Below, one piece after another: positions 1 to 11,275 of a stretch of 64,000 nt of DNA; positions within the stretch are counted from its first letter, which is position 1; the number at the start of each line of letters is the position of its first letter. The notes under the pieces are model-generated. The model did no database searches and had not been told where the DNA came from. It saw only the letters and a list, made by a program, of their open reading frames with translations. Where the stretch lies: contig JANAVB010007000.1 in NCBI GenBank assembly GCA_029216955.1, positions 558,001-622,000 of the forward strand, in the 5' to 3' direction. This stretch comes from Iris pallida. Taxonomy: Eukaryota > Streptophyta > Magnoliopsida > Asparagales > Iridaceae. Position numbers and translations under genes: made by a program.

Positions 1-699
1 AGGGTGAAGGTTAGGGGCTTCAGTTTAGGTATGTACAACTCAGTGTCATGTGTGTGTTAACAGAAAATAGAAACTAATCTCAGGAATTTGTAAATCAGTA
101 TAAGAACATGGCAATGGCAGTTAGTAACACAATGAATGGATTAACATAAACCTGTCTAATATAGGACAGTACCCAAATGTGTTTTCAGTTCACATGTGAA
201 AACAATGTGTCATTCCTCAACCCATTTTTGCAGGACAACCACTCAGTCAAGTTTATATACATAAGAAACATACCCATAGCAGTTAAGCAAAGTGTACTCA
301 TCTATTGGTGCACAGGACATCATCCTACCCTGATACAACCCAGACCTTACACACATGATAGCTGATAACTGATCTTGCACATCCACTGATATGCCTTAAG
401 GTTAAAAACATGACTTAGTCACTGATATAGAACACACTGCAGTAAGGGGTGTTCAAATAAATCGAGTCCCTGATATCTCCTAACACAGCTCTCCCTCTAA
501 TCTCACAACTCTCTCACAACTTACCTATACATATACATACAGATTGTATACATACAAAAACATACAGGAATTTCTCACTGAACAGGCTTTTCACAAAAAA
601 AACTTATTTTGAACTTAGTCCTACAACTACATTAAAACCCAGGAATCAAAACCATTTGAAAATCAAATTAATCCATTTGAAATCAAGGGGAAAATATAT
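1..699. other. AT-rich DNA, no gene recognised
   Basis: I see no coding region with family resemblance, no RNA gene and no clear repeat boundary here. The short open frames have no codon or domain signal. It may be the distal part of the LTR-like sequence that follows, but I cannot see an edge. Confidence 0.4.
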
Positions 700-2301
700 A
701 TACCAACATAGGGGTGGGGTTAGTCGTGTCCCATAGTATCAATCAGTGACACAAAACGTGTCCAAACACGTATCTGAACTGTGTGTAAGTGTAGGTACAG
801 TACAGTGAAGGAGGGGGCTCATGCACGTGTGTCGAGCCCTCTAGGACACGACACACGAACCCACAAGTGTCGTGCACGTGTCTACTATTAGTCTAGGTCT
901 AGGGCTAGGGTTTAGACACCCTGAATAGTGTCCAAAATGTGTCGTGTCGCGTGTCCAGTCGCGTATCAGTAAGGTTTACTCGTGCGTATGTGTCTATGCA
1001 AAAATCCGTGCGGGTGGAATTTCTCTCAAACCATTCCATAGAATCGTCTCAAATTTCGTGTGCAAGGTGTCAGTGATAGCCCGCACCCTCCCCTAAAATA
1101 TCACGTCACCACGTGTCGTGTCCAGCGCACACGACACGTCGAGCAGCAGGGCACTGCACGACAGTGTCGTGCAGCGTGTCTGTGTCCCATTTGGACACGA
1201 AAAAGACACAAAAATCCAATCAGTCTTCACAAAATTTTATATACACATATAGAGCAACTAATTCATATAATTAGTTTTACAAAAATCGAAAATAAATTCC
1301 TTAGAGGCATTTAATCAAACACCTACAAAACAATACGACACGTGTCCGATACGGATACCAAACGGACACGAATTCCACCCAAATTTTGGGGACACCTAGG
1401 GGACTCCTAAATCTAGCCCTACATGCAAAGAAAACTGAAATATAAATTAATTTAGATGGTTTTACCTATATGTGCAAAAAGCTTGGAAAAGCTCCAAATG
1501 GGGGATTCTTTCTCTTGATGCCAAAAGCCCCAAATTGTCCCAAAGCTGAGATTAAATTCCAAAATCTGAGAGTAGGAGAGTATTAGGTTCTAATGTAAGA
1601 AACTAGGATTAAAAAGGACTTAAAATGGATTTATGGGGATTTTTGGAAGAGGGACAATACCTTTCTTTTTCTAATGTTGAAATGAATAAAAGAATGAGGC
1701 AAGCCCTAGAGAATAAGTGTTTATATAGGGTGGGGATCCCTATGGCTGGTCATTTAGGGTTTGGTTAGGGTTAGGGCTTCTAGTTATGGGCCATGGGCCA
1801 AGTCATGATCAAATAAATCATTTAGCCATAAGTCATTTCATGAAACCATAAACCATGACTTAAATGCACTACACCAAATCCCCTCATTCTAAAATTAGTT
1901 TCTAAAGACTAAATGTAGGTTAACCTAAGTTAGACTAGGGTTACCATAGCTAGGGTTAGCTTCTAGGCTAGTTCACTAGGTCTCAACAAGTCAAGTCAAC
2001 CTAGAATTCACCAATTCAATAAATCATCAATTAATTCAAATAGGTCAAAATAACCAAAATACCCCTAGGCTAAAAATAATAATTAAATCATCCTAATGAC
2101 ATGGTTAGGCTCTAGATCATGCAGTCTCTCAGGTTTCACTAGCAGCACATCAAAATCACAAGTCATGACTTAACCAGTTTTAAAATAGTTCAAAAATTAT
2201 TAAAAATCACTAAAAATCATAATGTGAATCAAATATCAATAATTAATAATTAAAATTACAAAATTTTAAAATTACCCTCATCTGGAAAATTGGGTGTTAC
2301 A
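700..2301 (-). repeat. Gypsy LTR-like fragment, ends TGTAACACCC on minus strand
   Basis: The right edge at 2301 reads GGGTGTTACA on plus, so TGTAACACCC on minus, a common start for plant Del/Tekay-like Gypsy LTRs. The block from about 2030 to 2301 closely resembles 38660-38860 plus 42816-42882 inside the LARD-like element: both hold 'catggttaggctctag', 'tttcactagca' and 'aattgggtgttaca'. The 700-1400 part is rich in CGTGTC/GACACG words, and the phrase ACGTGTCCGATACGG near 1340 recurs near 38590. No coding region or partner LTR is visible. The left edge is a guess and lies upstream of the recognisable part. Confidence 0.5.
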
Positions 2302-3106
2302 ACACGACACGTGCAGGGTGCCGTATTTACCCCTTAGCCGTTCACATGTCAAAAGGATATTTCAATACACTTAGATAGTTTTCTTTATTATTTCTTTACA
2401 TTTTACCATTTAACATGTCACTATGCTATTATATTCTTTTCAGTTGACATAACATCATATGATTCATACTTTATTCTAGATAGACCATGTCATCATTTCA
2501 CTGTTCAGTTTATCTTTCACATATGCTATATTTATGTACTGTCATTCTATTATGATGCGGATGGCTTTTCAGTTTGTGTGCTTGTTCCAATCCTGACTGG
2601 ATAACCAATATTTTAGGTGATGAGTTAGAGGAATTTTGTACCACGTATTATGAGCACACTGCAGATCCAGAATTTGGCGCACAAGACGAGTTGGAGGCTG
2701 CTTATGAAGATTTGCCTGCTACATATGGCTTTTAGTAGTTTTTGTTTAGTATCTTCACAGCTTGTTTAGCTGAGACTTTTAGATGTATTTCCCATTTGAG
2801 ACTCATGAGTCGTTTAGTAGATGTTCTCTAGTACATTGCCTTTCTTTGGAGATTGTGACGCTTAGTACTTTTTGATTGATATTGGAGTTTTGTCAGATTA
2901 TTCATTATCTATCTCTCCAAACTATTTATAGAATTCATTATATTTGGCCTCTCTGTGATTTGGTTTACTTTGTGAAAATGAATATAAACTGTGTGGTTGT
3001 ATTTGTAAATTGTGGAGATGACTAGACAGCGTTCTACCGTCGATACTGCGGCGTAGGCTGGACGTACCCACGGCTCATGCCCAAATATTGGGTGCGGGTC
3101 GTGACA
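2302..3106 (+). repeat. LTR 3' fragment ending GGGTCGTGACA
   Basis: The last ~80 bases (about 3028-3106) hold GCGTTCTACCG, GCGGCGTAGGCTGG and GGGTGCGGGTCGTGACA. This is the reverse complement of the start of the LTRs at 34691 and 45539, which begin TGTCACGACCCGCACCC and then carry CCAGCCTACGCCGC and GTAGAACGCTG. It is therefore the terminus of a related LTR in the opposite orientation. It ends exactly where CACTA transposase sequence begins (3107). The upstream limit is uncertain, and I see no matching left terminus or TSD. Confidence 0.55.
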
Positions 3107-4578
3107 GAATTATTGTCAAATGGATATGAATTACTATCTGCTGCATCGTTCGTGGATGTACAATTGTCATCCTGATGACATGTGCGGTGTATGGAATGAA
3201 TTTATACAGGGGGTAGTGCAGTTCTGTAGTTCGCCAACGCGTTCCCTCAGTACATAGACCGTACCAAAATTAAGTGTCCATGTGTGAGATGTCGCAACAT
3301 TAAATATCATCCAGAAGTGGACGTGACATATCATTTGTAATCGAGAGGTTTCATGCCGAATTAATATCAGTGGACCTCACACGGAGAACTTGTGCCTTTA
3401 GCATCGGAGCTAGAGCCTAATTTGCCGTATATGGATGTCCATGACCACGCTGGTTACGACGAATGGTGGGTAAACATGGTTTTTGATGTTGCTAGGCCTA
3501 GTTTTGATCTGCAATCATGATGCGGCTGAGGAGGCACCGAATACCGATGCTGCGAAGTTCATGGAGTTGCTGGAGAATGCAATGACTCCTTTGTATCCTG
3601 GTTGTGAGGATCATTCACCGTTGGAGGTGGTTACAAGACTGCTGAGCATCAAGTCCGATTTCAACATGTCTCAAGAATGCTACAATCGAATCATCGAGTT
3701 GATTATAGAGATCTTGCCGGAGGGTGCAAAGTTACCTACAGACTTCTATCGGTCTAAGAGGATGGTGAGATCTCTCTGGATGAGATACGAGAAAATCGAT
3801 GTATGTCAAAATGGATGCATGTTGTACTACAAAGATGACAAGGATGAAGACGCGTGCAGATTTTGTGGTGCTGATCGCTACAAGACAACAAGTTCAAGTA
3901 GGACTCCCGATGGAAGGAAGCCGACCGATTCGACCCACTATTTGCCTTTGACGCCGCGAATGCAGAGGTTGTTTATGGTGAAAGAGATTGCCGAGAACAT
4001 GAGTTGGCACAGGCATGAACAGATCGATGGAGTTTTGGATCATCCATCCGATGGAGAACCATGGAAGCACTTTGATCGAGAGTATCCAGATTTTGCTTCT
4101 GATCTGCGTAATGTAAGATTGGGACTATCCTCTGACGGTTTTATCCCGTCGGACTTTCGGGTTCCCAATATTCGTGTTGGCAAGTGATTTTCACTCCGTA
4201 CAACCTACCGCCGTGGAGATGCGTCGACTCGAAAGAGAACAAACTGACGGGAAGAGCCACGACTGTCATGTATTTATGGAGAGGTTAATTCCGATCGTAT
4301 TTCAAAAATTATTATCGTTGGCCATTTGGGATCCGTTGACAGAGCTGAGCATATTCTTCAAAGATTTTTGTTCTACTAAGTTGCTTGTCGATCGTCTAGA
4401 AAAGCAAGAAAAGGACATTGCAGTAATACTGTGCAAGCTTGAGAGGGTGTTCCCTCCTGGGTTGTAATCCCCCAGTCCCAAAATACGTAGGACCAGGTAC
4501 ACGAATACATGCTAGCAGCACTTCACCAATGGGCCAAGCAACACAACAAGCCCATTAGCGAAATACTTAAGCTGTAAA
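3107..4578 (+). pseudogene. CACTA (En/Spm) TNP2 transposase fragment, internally deleted
   Basis: This is a remnant of a TNP2-type CACTA transposase, closely similar to the longer minus-strand copy at 25242-28844. The first part encodes the transposase-associated domain (SWMY..HPDDMCGV, somewhat frameshifted), then an open stretch at about 3510-4150 (EEAPNTDAAKFMELLENA, YKDDKDEDACRFCGADRY, ENMSWHRHEQIDGVLDHPSDGEPWKHF). A one-base loss near 4150 shifts the frame. At about 4215 the frame jumps from 'TPYNLPPW' straight to 'RCVDSKENKLTG', joining two sites that lie about 850 bases apart in the longer copy, so the whole TNP2 core is missing. The DUF4218-like part then continues (HDCHVFMERLIPI, DPLTELSIFFKDFCS, DRLEKQEKDIAV) to about 4467. 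It is bounded on both sides by LTR termini and cannot make a working transposase. Confidence 0.85.
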
Positions 4579-4917
4579 TGTCACGACCCGCATCCAATGT
4601 AAGGACATGAGTGCGTGACAGCGCCCAGCCTACGCCGCAGAAACGGCGTAGTACGCTGTAGGTCTGCTATCTAACAATGTATAATAACTTGTCATCTCCG
4701 AATGGAGGATATAATATGAATACATATAAACGCAATCACAATCTAGCAGGAAGAATATATGGCACGAATAAAACTAAGGATAAAAATAAAGATAAATTCA
4801 GAGTGCAAAGTAGCTAACACAAATCCATAATGAGTCACAAAGTAGTCAAATAAGTCTGAAATAACATAACATGTCTAATATAAAAAATCTTTAATGTTTA
4901 TTCTTCTTACAGTGAAG

Positions 4918-4920
<3 letters not shown>
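4579..4920 (+). repeat. LTR 5' fragment starting TGTCACGACCC
   Basis: It starts TGTCACGACCCGCATCC and continues with CGCCCAGCCTACGCCGCAG, a TACGCTGTAGGTCTGC block and CATCTCCGAATGGAGG. The LTRs at 34691 and 45539 have the same order of blocks, but this copy is clearly more diverged. The homology fades into the AT microsatellite that follows. It has the opposite orientation to the related fragment at 2302-3106, so the CACTA fragment lies between two LTR termini facing outward. Confidence 0.6.

Positions 4921-4995
<75 letters not shown>
4921..4995. repeat. (AT)n microsatellite
   Basis: An almost perfect AT dinucleotide run of about 75 bases at the end of recognisable LTR homology. It can extrude as a cruciform and is likely to vary in length. 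Confidence 0.95.
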
Positions 4996-5000
<5 letters not shown>

Positions 5001-5645
5001 TGCTAAATACAATATATTACTACTATGATGGTATTCTTATATGATAAGTACTAAATATAATATACCACTACCATAAACAAATATTACATGACTCACTAAT
5101 AAGGTCTCAATCTAAAAATAAAAATTTCACAATTAGTAATATATACCGAGATCAAAAAAATTGAATGATACTAAAAACCTTGACTCGGTTTAATATGAGC
5201 TGCGCGTAGCTCACAATGAAATATTGGGATTGAGATCGTCTCATGCCAATTTTAGTCGTGCAACAAAAATTACTGCATTGAACAATTGAACGCTTCAAGT
5301 TCACACATTTCCAATCTGATGTTCAACGCAACAACAATACTTTAAGCAACATAAAGTACATGATAATTCTATCACATAAGAGCTCCAGAAGATTTTAAAC
5401 AACATGCATAGGTTTCAGAAATGGCACGGACATTCAACAACAAAGAAAGCCATCCTGGCCTTGCATTAGCAAACTGCAATCAACAGTTAAAAGATACTGC
5501 CACCAGAAATCTCAGGAATCCTTTTCTTCACAGGAATAGCTTTCAATAATATTACAGCAATATAATTATATCATCCCTAATACATAACATAAGCACAAGA
5601 CAAACAAACTATATATAAACATAATACTAGTAACCCTTTTCATCT
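4996..5645. other. AT-rich spacer downstream of the Cys-rich repeat gene
   Basis: No coding region or repeat boundary is recognised. It could hold the distal 3' end of the minus-strand gene that begins at 7591, or the tail of the degenerate LTR on its left. Confidence 0.3.
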
Positions 5646-5713
5646 CACCTCCTCATCTGTTCCATATTGACAATAAATTTCCTCCTCATTTATTCCATAT
5701 TGACAATAAATTT
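5646..5713 (-). repeat. Short tandem duplication with a candidate poly(A) signal in the 3'UTR
   Basis: A unit of about 35 bases containing CCTCCTCAT, TTCCATATTGACAATAAATTT occurs twice in tandem. Read on minus, the plus-strand TTTATT near 5688 gives AATAAA about 135 bases past the stop codon of the minus-strand gene, a plausible plant poly(A) signal. The duplication is seen directly; the signal's use is inferred. Confidence 0.5.
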
Positions 5714-5757
5714 GTAAATTTGTTGATAATAAATGTGAAGGTGTGACGAGAAACTTA

Positions 5758-5871
5758 GAGTTCAAATTCTTGACTGTCGATAAAATTCTTCATACTTCCT
5801 CCTAGCACGAGTTCGAGTTCGAGATCAAATTCTTGCACTGTCGATAAAATTCTTCATACTTCCTCCTAGCA
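5758..5871 (-). repeat. 63-bp-period tandem duplication spanning the stop codon
   Basis: The segment at 5821-5871 encodes the last residues of the CDS (LLGGSMKNFIDSARI and TGA) and is nearly repeated at 5758-5807, in the 3'UTR. The copies differ by a small indel and a few substitutions. The downstream copy is a non-coding echo of the protein's C-terminus and carries a second TGA in equivalent position. Confidence 0.8.
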
Positions 5872-7591
5872 ATGACATCAATCCGCCACCATGAACCCTT
5901 CCCTCCGGTACAACGGATCCATATCCCTTCTCCTGCACGTCAGCCTTCATCTGAGCTGGAACCAGCATCTGAGGAGGAATGAATAGCATTCCTGCAACAT
6001 CTGCCGACTGGGCGCAATCTGACACAGCGCTCAGACCAGATGACGAGTGGTCGCTGCTCCCCCCTGCGGCCGTTGTCACTGATGTTGAAGTTGATGATAC
6101 AATCCCTCTGAAAATCCCAGAACCAATCATTCCCTCGCTGCCCTCCACCTTCGATACTGTCATCATGCTGGCATGGGCTGCACACAGCCCGCTCCTCCCC
6201 CTCGCAAACTTCTCGCAGCCTCCTCCCCAACCGCAGCGTTGGCCCCCGCCATGTGCCTTGCAGTAGTCCGTACTACCCTGAGCGCTCTTTCCGCAACCCT
6301 CTGATTTGCATCTCTTGCCCCCTCCATGGCGCACACAGCAATCTGTCCTTCCCCTTGCGCTCTTGGTACATCCTGGCACTGCACAACGCTTCCCGCCTCC
6401 GTGTGCCACGCAATAGTTGGTCCCGCCATGGACACTCTTCGGGCACACTCCACCCCCTTCAAAGAGGCACCTCTTACCTCCGCCATGCCCCTTGCACAAC
6501 GAAGTGCTCCCCTCTGCCCCTTTAGTGCATCCCTCGAACACACACCTCTTTCCCCCTCCATGGGCCTTGCAGTGCATAGTGCTTCCTTGAGCGCCTTTGT
6601 CGCACCCGGGAAACTGGCACCGCCGGCCCCCGCCGTGGGAGATGCACAATCCAGCCTGGCCCTCGGCGCTACGCGTGCAACCCTCGACGGAGCAGCGCTT
6701 CCCACCACCATGCCGGATGCAGAGTCCAGACTTGCCCCGTGCTGCCTTCGTGCACCCAGGGTGGTCGCATCGCCGGCCACCGCCGTGGGCAATGCAAAAG
6801 TCGGTCCGCCCCTCTGCACTCTTGGTGCACCCGAGCTGATGGCACCGCCGGCCGCCACCATGGGCCTTGCAGTATGCTGTCCGGCTCTCGGCGCCCTTGT
6901 TGCAACCGGGCTTCTGGCACCTTTGTCCGCCACCATGTGCAATGCAAAGGCCAGATGCGCCCCTTGCTCCTTTTGAACATCCCTTGAAACGGCATTTTTT
7001 TGGATGGTGGTGGTTGGCCCGGTGTTGATCAGAGAGTATACCACCGATGGAACAATCTGTAGTGGCCGAGGGTTCAGGACTGAACTGATACTGCTGATGA
7101 TGGTGAATGTTGTCGTCGCTCCCAAGGTCTAATAGGTCGCGTGTGCCTGGCTGGCTGACACTTTCTTCTGCCCTAGGGGCGAACAAGAGGGACGGCACGT
7201 AGCCACCCGATATCCTTTTGTCTGATGTAGAACTCTCATGGACAGTCGGGGTGCCAAGCCCAAGCTGTAACATACTAGAATCAGCTCCGACGGATTCTTT
7301 GCTCTTGGTGATCCCTGATGAGAAATCAGCATAGTATGCAGTCGGAGTCGGACCCAATCCTAGTACCAACTTACAGCCATCATCTTGTGCAGAGGAAGGG
7401 TCACAGCTGCCTTGAGGAAATGTCATGTCCATAGTATTATTAGCCTCAAAGCCGTGGCAATCCATACTCAGGGAAGTGTAACCAAAGTTGTTACTCTTAT
7501 CCCATACTGGAACATAGCCTGTTCCATCAACTGAAGAGTCCATCAAAGTCTCATTTCCGTGAAACAAGATAGGGGTAATATTGAGATCCAT
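5825..7591 (-). CDS. Cys-rich tandem-repeat zinc-finger-like protein ('WRKY19-like' family)
   Basis: This encodes 588 residues in one uninterrupted exon. I chose the start at MDLNITPIL because it is the first ATG and plant relatives commonly begin MDLN; the open frame extends five codons upstream without another ATG. The N-terminal ~195 residues are low-complexity, with a KLVLGLGPTPT motif and a second LQLGLG motif. Next come eleven tandem ~25-residue repeats at roughly residues 201-485, of the form RC-X4-GC-(S/T)-K-X-A-X-G-X6-C-X2-HGGG(R/K/Q), each a CX4C...CX3H set able to bind a metal. Repeats eight and eleven carry short glycine insertions. The C-terminus is serine-rich and ends VHGGGLMSLLGGS. 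Plant databases label such proteins 'probable WRKY transcription factor 19-like', yet no WRKYGQK sequence is present. A nuclear regulatory role is inferred from the family, and no biochemical function is firmly known. GC content is high in the repeats, giving many shadow frames. Confidence 0.93.
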   Translation of the reverse strand: MDLNITPILFHGNETLMDSSVDGTGYVPVWDKSNNFGYTSLSMDCHGFEANNTMDMTFPQGSCDPSSAQDDGCKLVLGLGPTPTAYYADFSSGITKSKESVGADSSMLQLGLGTPTVHESSTSDKRISGGYVPSLLFAPRAEESVSQPGTRDLLDLGSDDNIHHHQQYQFSPEPSATTDCSIGGILSDQHRANHHHPKKCRFKGCSKGARGASGLCIAHGGGQRCQKPGCNKGAESRTAYCKAHGGGRRCHQLGCTKSAEGRTDFCIAHGGGRRCDHPGCTKAARGKSGLCIRHGGGKRCSVEGCTRSAEGQAGLCISHGGGRRCQFPGCDKGAQGSTMHCKAHGGGKRCVFEGCTKGAEGSTSLCKGHGGGKRCLFEGGGVCPKSVHGGTNYCVAHGGGKRCAVPGCTKSARGRTDCCVRHGGGKRCKSEGCGKSAQGSTDYCKAHGGGQRCGWGGGCEKFARGRSGLCAAHASMMTVSKVEGSEGMIGSGIFRGIVSSTSTSVTTAAGGSSDHSSSGLSAVSDCAQSADVAGMLFIPPQMLVPAQMKADVQEKGYGSVVPEGRVHGGGLMSLLGGSMKNFIDSARI

Positions 7592-10500
7592 TTGATTTTG
7601 GTGCACACGGATTCAAATAGGTTGGAAAAACTTGGATTGAATTTTTACGGTGAAGGGGATGGATGAGGTTCTATGTTCTAAAAGACCATTCCTAATGCTT
7701 GATCCTTGAGAGAAAAGCTAGTATAAATGAAGTAGAAATACACGTGAAACTTCGACTTGTAACCTCCACCACTCACGAAGCCTGAATTATCTGCCCTGTC
7801 CATAATGTTGAGGGGTTGCAGTGAACTCGGATCAAAAGGCTACAGAGCTCTTAGCATATCTGTATCACTTTTGATAGAGGAAGACCATGACAAATTCACT
7901 TGAGATTGGATGGTGAGAAAATCCAAACAGCTATTCGGAAGAAGCTTTAAACTCCATCAACCTACGAAATTTCATAAAGATTGTCATCAAAAAGACTAGT
8001 TCAACATTTGAGTATGTAACATTTAGTACTATGGCACAAGATAAAGATGGATAAAACCAAAGCATGTCTGTGAATATCATCAGCTGGATATTTACTGAAT
8101 CAAATGATCGTATAAATGCACAAGAAGGTGAACTTCTACAGCCATTACCAACAATTCATTACGACGAGCCATTAATACTATTGTTCTTCTAGGATGACCA
8201 GAAATAACACACTTAGCATAGAATTTGGCTTTGCCTATTTTCATTGTTCCGACAGTCCAGTTCATTGTGAAAAGTAATCGAACACTTGTAAAAAGGAGTA
8301 AGATGCCACCAACAAGACAACAGTGTTTCTAATGTAACACAGGCGTCTTGGATATGAGTGACACGTTAAAGTATCAACCGAAGTGAAAAAAAGATAGCTG
8401 GTGTATGATGAAAATAAGGTGAGATGAATTCATGATCTATCGAAGAAACAATTATCACTATGTAGATTCATAGTTTACATTAGAAGTTACAGAGGTTCCA
8501 TAGACAGTGTAAGTGCATAGCAAACAGAAGGTTCTCACTTGGCTTAAGAATAATAACACAATTATGCATCCATGTGTTCTCTTATCTTGTCTAACTAGAT
8601 GAGCCCTACATATGCCAGAATGCATGAAGAGAGGGGAGCAGATGAGGGAATATCAGCTACGACTGACATCAATATACATAGTATTTGCATCAACAATAAC
8701 CTGGGTATTGTTTAGAAATTTAACCCATGTAAAAAATGACAAGTGATATAAAAATAAATGGTTTTAGTATATAACTCTAAATACGGATTAAGAAGAAAAA
8801 AATATTTTGCTTTAAGGCCATGGCTCGAACCTAGACCTCCCCTGTAACCCACACCAGCCCCCCCTGGACCACCCCCAGGTGGGGAGATTTAAGAAATGCA
8901 ATTATTCAAAATTGCACCCTGTATATATTCCCTTGCTAGAATAAGAAGCTTATTTCCACTTACTCATGTTTTCATCAAAATAAAAAAGATTTTCCTAAGG
9001 ATATAAAAAAGATACTAGTGAGTCAAAGATTTAAGTTAGCCACTTCGAAGTAACATAACTATGCCAAGGTCTTTGACTAGGACCTTTTCCTTCTGCTGAC
9101 ATAGAACAAGATGTAAACAGTTACATATTTCTAACATATTATTTTTAGTGATATCTACTTTTGACAACAACATCGACATATAAAACAAGCAAACAATAAT
9201 CTACGACTATGAATTTATCTTCGCTTTTAGTGGATTGTTCAACTCCAATGAGTTCAAGTAAAATGCAATTCCAATGTACAAACTTACAAATACATAATAT
9301 ATCCCAAAACTCAAATCTAGGTCTATTTCTGTTATGTTGCAAAGCAAGTGTTCTCCAATTTTCAAACATCTATGACCCTGTACTTCTATTTTATTTTTGT
9401 TTACTATTACTTTTTTATTAGAACGTAGAAAAACACAGCTAATAATTCTAAACCTAAATCTAACACTTAAACATGAAGGTAATGCAGTAACATAAATGCT
9501 AAAACCTGGGTTGCACGGAGAAAAATATGACACGATATGATACCAAAGCATGGCATATATATGCTAAAACATAGTGTATTTTAGAACGTTTTGTTGTGTG
9601 ACCCTAATAACCACATACTCAAAAAAAATTCATGCCATGTTTGTGTCCTGCAGTGTTCTAAATCGCGGCCACCTAAGTGCCTAGGCGGTAGGCGGTCTCT
9701 TTCCGCACCGCTTTTCGGTAGGCAGTGGAGTAGGCGGCCAACGAAGGTTGGCGGCATAGGCGGAGGTTAGGCGGCGTATGCGGGCGCCTAGGCGGAGCAA
9801 TACCTAACAAGATATTTTGGCCAAAAAGGTTTTGTAAGCATTATGGGCCTACGGTTCACTTTTACAAAACTAAGACTCTATATATCTTTGTTCTACAACT
9901 TAGTTATGCATGGAACACCCTCAAAATATGCATATTATGCAAAAAAAAAGGTGGTAAAATAGTAAAAAATGTTAAAATGTATTGACCGCCTAGGTGGCGC
10001 CTAGGCGGACTCTCTCCGCCGCGCACCCGCCTACCGCCGTTTAGAACCTTGGTGTCCAGTTGTGTCAGACAAGCAATAAATAATTCAAAATAACTAGGAC
10101 ACCAAATTAGGTGACGAATCCGTGTCACCGTATGCGAAACGTGGTGTATCGTGTCCGTATCCATTTCCGTGCAACGCAGGTTGTGTTTGATACATGTCTG
10201 ATGTACCTCGGGCACGGCACCAGATTTTGGAGTGTAATTGCGACCCATTAATATAAGCTATCAATAGAAACCCTTTTTTCAGAAAAAAGAAAATTAAAAG
10301 TGAACTATACATAGTCTTCTCGATCATCCAAAGGATGAAATTTCAACTAAACTCGCAACCTCTGATCTTGCGAGGACTATGATTCCAATAGGAACAATCT
10401 ACCGAATACAACCCATGTTTCAAATTTTTCATCGAAACTAGGGAACACCGAACATTTCCGACACGTATCCGACACGACGCGTAAACTAAAAACAACAACA

Positions 10501-11073
10501 AGAACACTCCAAAATGGGTGCAGTGTCCGCATCGCATCCTTGCTACATAAATCCTATAAATTAAAATTTTAAAGGAATGACAATCCGCAGCACTATTCAA
10601 TCAACTATGACCTAAGCATAGCAAAACTCGAAACTTCCACAGGAAAAAAAAAAAGAGAGATCTTGTAATTATTAAAACTATGACCTAACCATCATACATC
10701 ACAAATCAAAGTCCCTCAATATGTACGATTCATATTCCTAAGAAAACAAAAAAATCTGAAAAAAAAAATGTAAACTTTCTTGATAGGAACTATTGTCAAA
10801 TCCAAACTTTAATCCAAACTGGGATATAAGCAAGAAAAGTTACAAAAATAATACAAACAGCTAATCACCAATCATATAGAAAATAAATTGTATCCAGAAC
10901 GCATAATTAAATTTAAAAAGAACAAAACTTTATCCAAATTCAACAAATTAAAGCAAATGGAGATCAAATCTACTGAAATCAAACACTAATAGCACCCAAA
11001 ACTTTCCCATTATTAAACATAAAAAAAAAACACAAAATTTAACAAAAATCTGAGAAATCAAGGACGAGCCAAC
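7592..11073 (-). other. Probable 5'UTR intron region of the Cys-rich repeat gene
   Basis: This stretch between the start codon and the GC-rich candidate first exon holds no coding signal. It is AT-rich and contains a GCCTAGGCGG-rich MITE-like repeat (9655-10047) and a segment rich in CGTGTCC/GGACACG words (about 10090-10470). A plausible donor (CGCGAG|GTTGGC on minus) lies at its distal edge. One or more 5'UTR introns is the simplest reading; I could not fix the acceptor site(s). Confidence 0.4.
9655..10047. mobile_element. MITE-like element rich in GCCTAGGCGG words
   Basis: The left end reads GTTCTAAATCGCGG and the right end reads CCGCCGTTTAGAAC, an imperfect terminal inverted repeat. Both halves carry CGCCTAGGCG/GGCGGTAGGC motifs around an AT-rich centre. 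Similar GCCTAGGCGG repeats are common in plant genomes. I could not see a convincing TSD, so the superfamily is unassigned. Confidence 0.6.
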
Positions 11074-11275
11074 CTCGCGCGGAGAGCTTCCCGTTCGAAT
11101 TATTCGGGGAACAGTAGCGAATTATTTGGATGGAGAAGAGGAAAAGTGGGAATTTGGGTTTCTTTCTTCTTTCTTTTCTCCTCTCTCCCTCTCCTATGGC
11201 TGCTGCTGCTGCTGTCGTCCTGATGCTGTTTCGATTTGGGGGTTGGTTTTCTAGTTAGGGTTTGCTACCGTCATG
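11074..11275 (-). promoter_or_regulatory. Candidate non-coding first exon and promoter of the minus-strand gene
   Basis: On minus this reads AAACCCTAAC (a telo-box-like element at about 11254-11264), then a GCAGCAGCAGCAGC stretch and a long GA-rich tract (about 11158-11195). GA/CT-rich tracts are typical of plant 5'UTRs and core promoters. A GC-rich stretch with a consensus-like donor follows near 11073. No TATA box is obvious. It is the only such region upstream of the 7591 start codon. This is inference from composition and motifs. Confidence 0.4.

Noticed and set aside
1755..1772. GGTTAGGGTTAGGGC as telomeric repeat
   Set aside because: Only two units in AT-rich LTR-like DNA; no array and no chromosome-end context.
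3031..4679. Intact LTR retrotransposon with inverted LTRs
   Set aside because: LTRs of one element must be direct; these termini are inverted and incomplete.
6163..7125. Long shadow frames opposite and overlapping the Cys-rich repeat gene
   Set aside because: They arise from the GC-rich periodic repeats of the true frame, which alone has coherent Cys/His spacing.
8818..8890. Second SINE or tRNA relic (GGTTCGAGCC on minus)
   Set aside because: A B-box-like word is present, but there is no clear A box at the right distance and no TSD.
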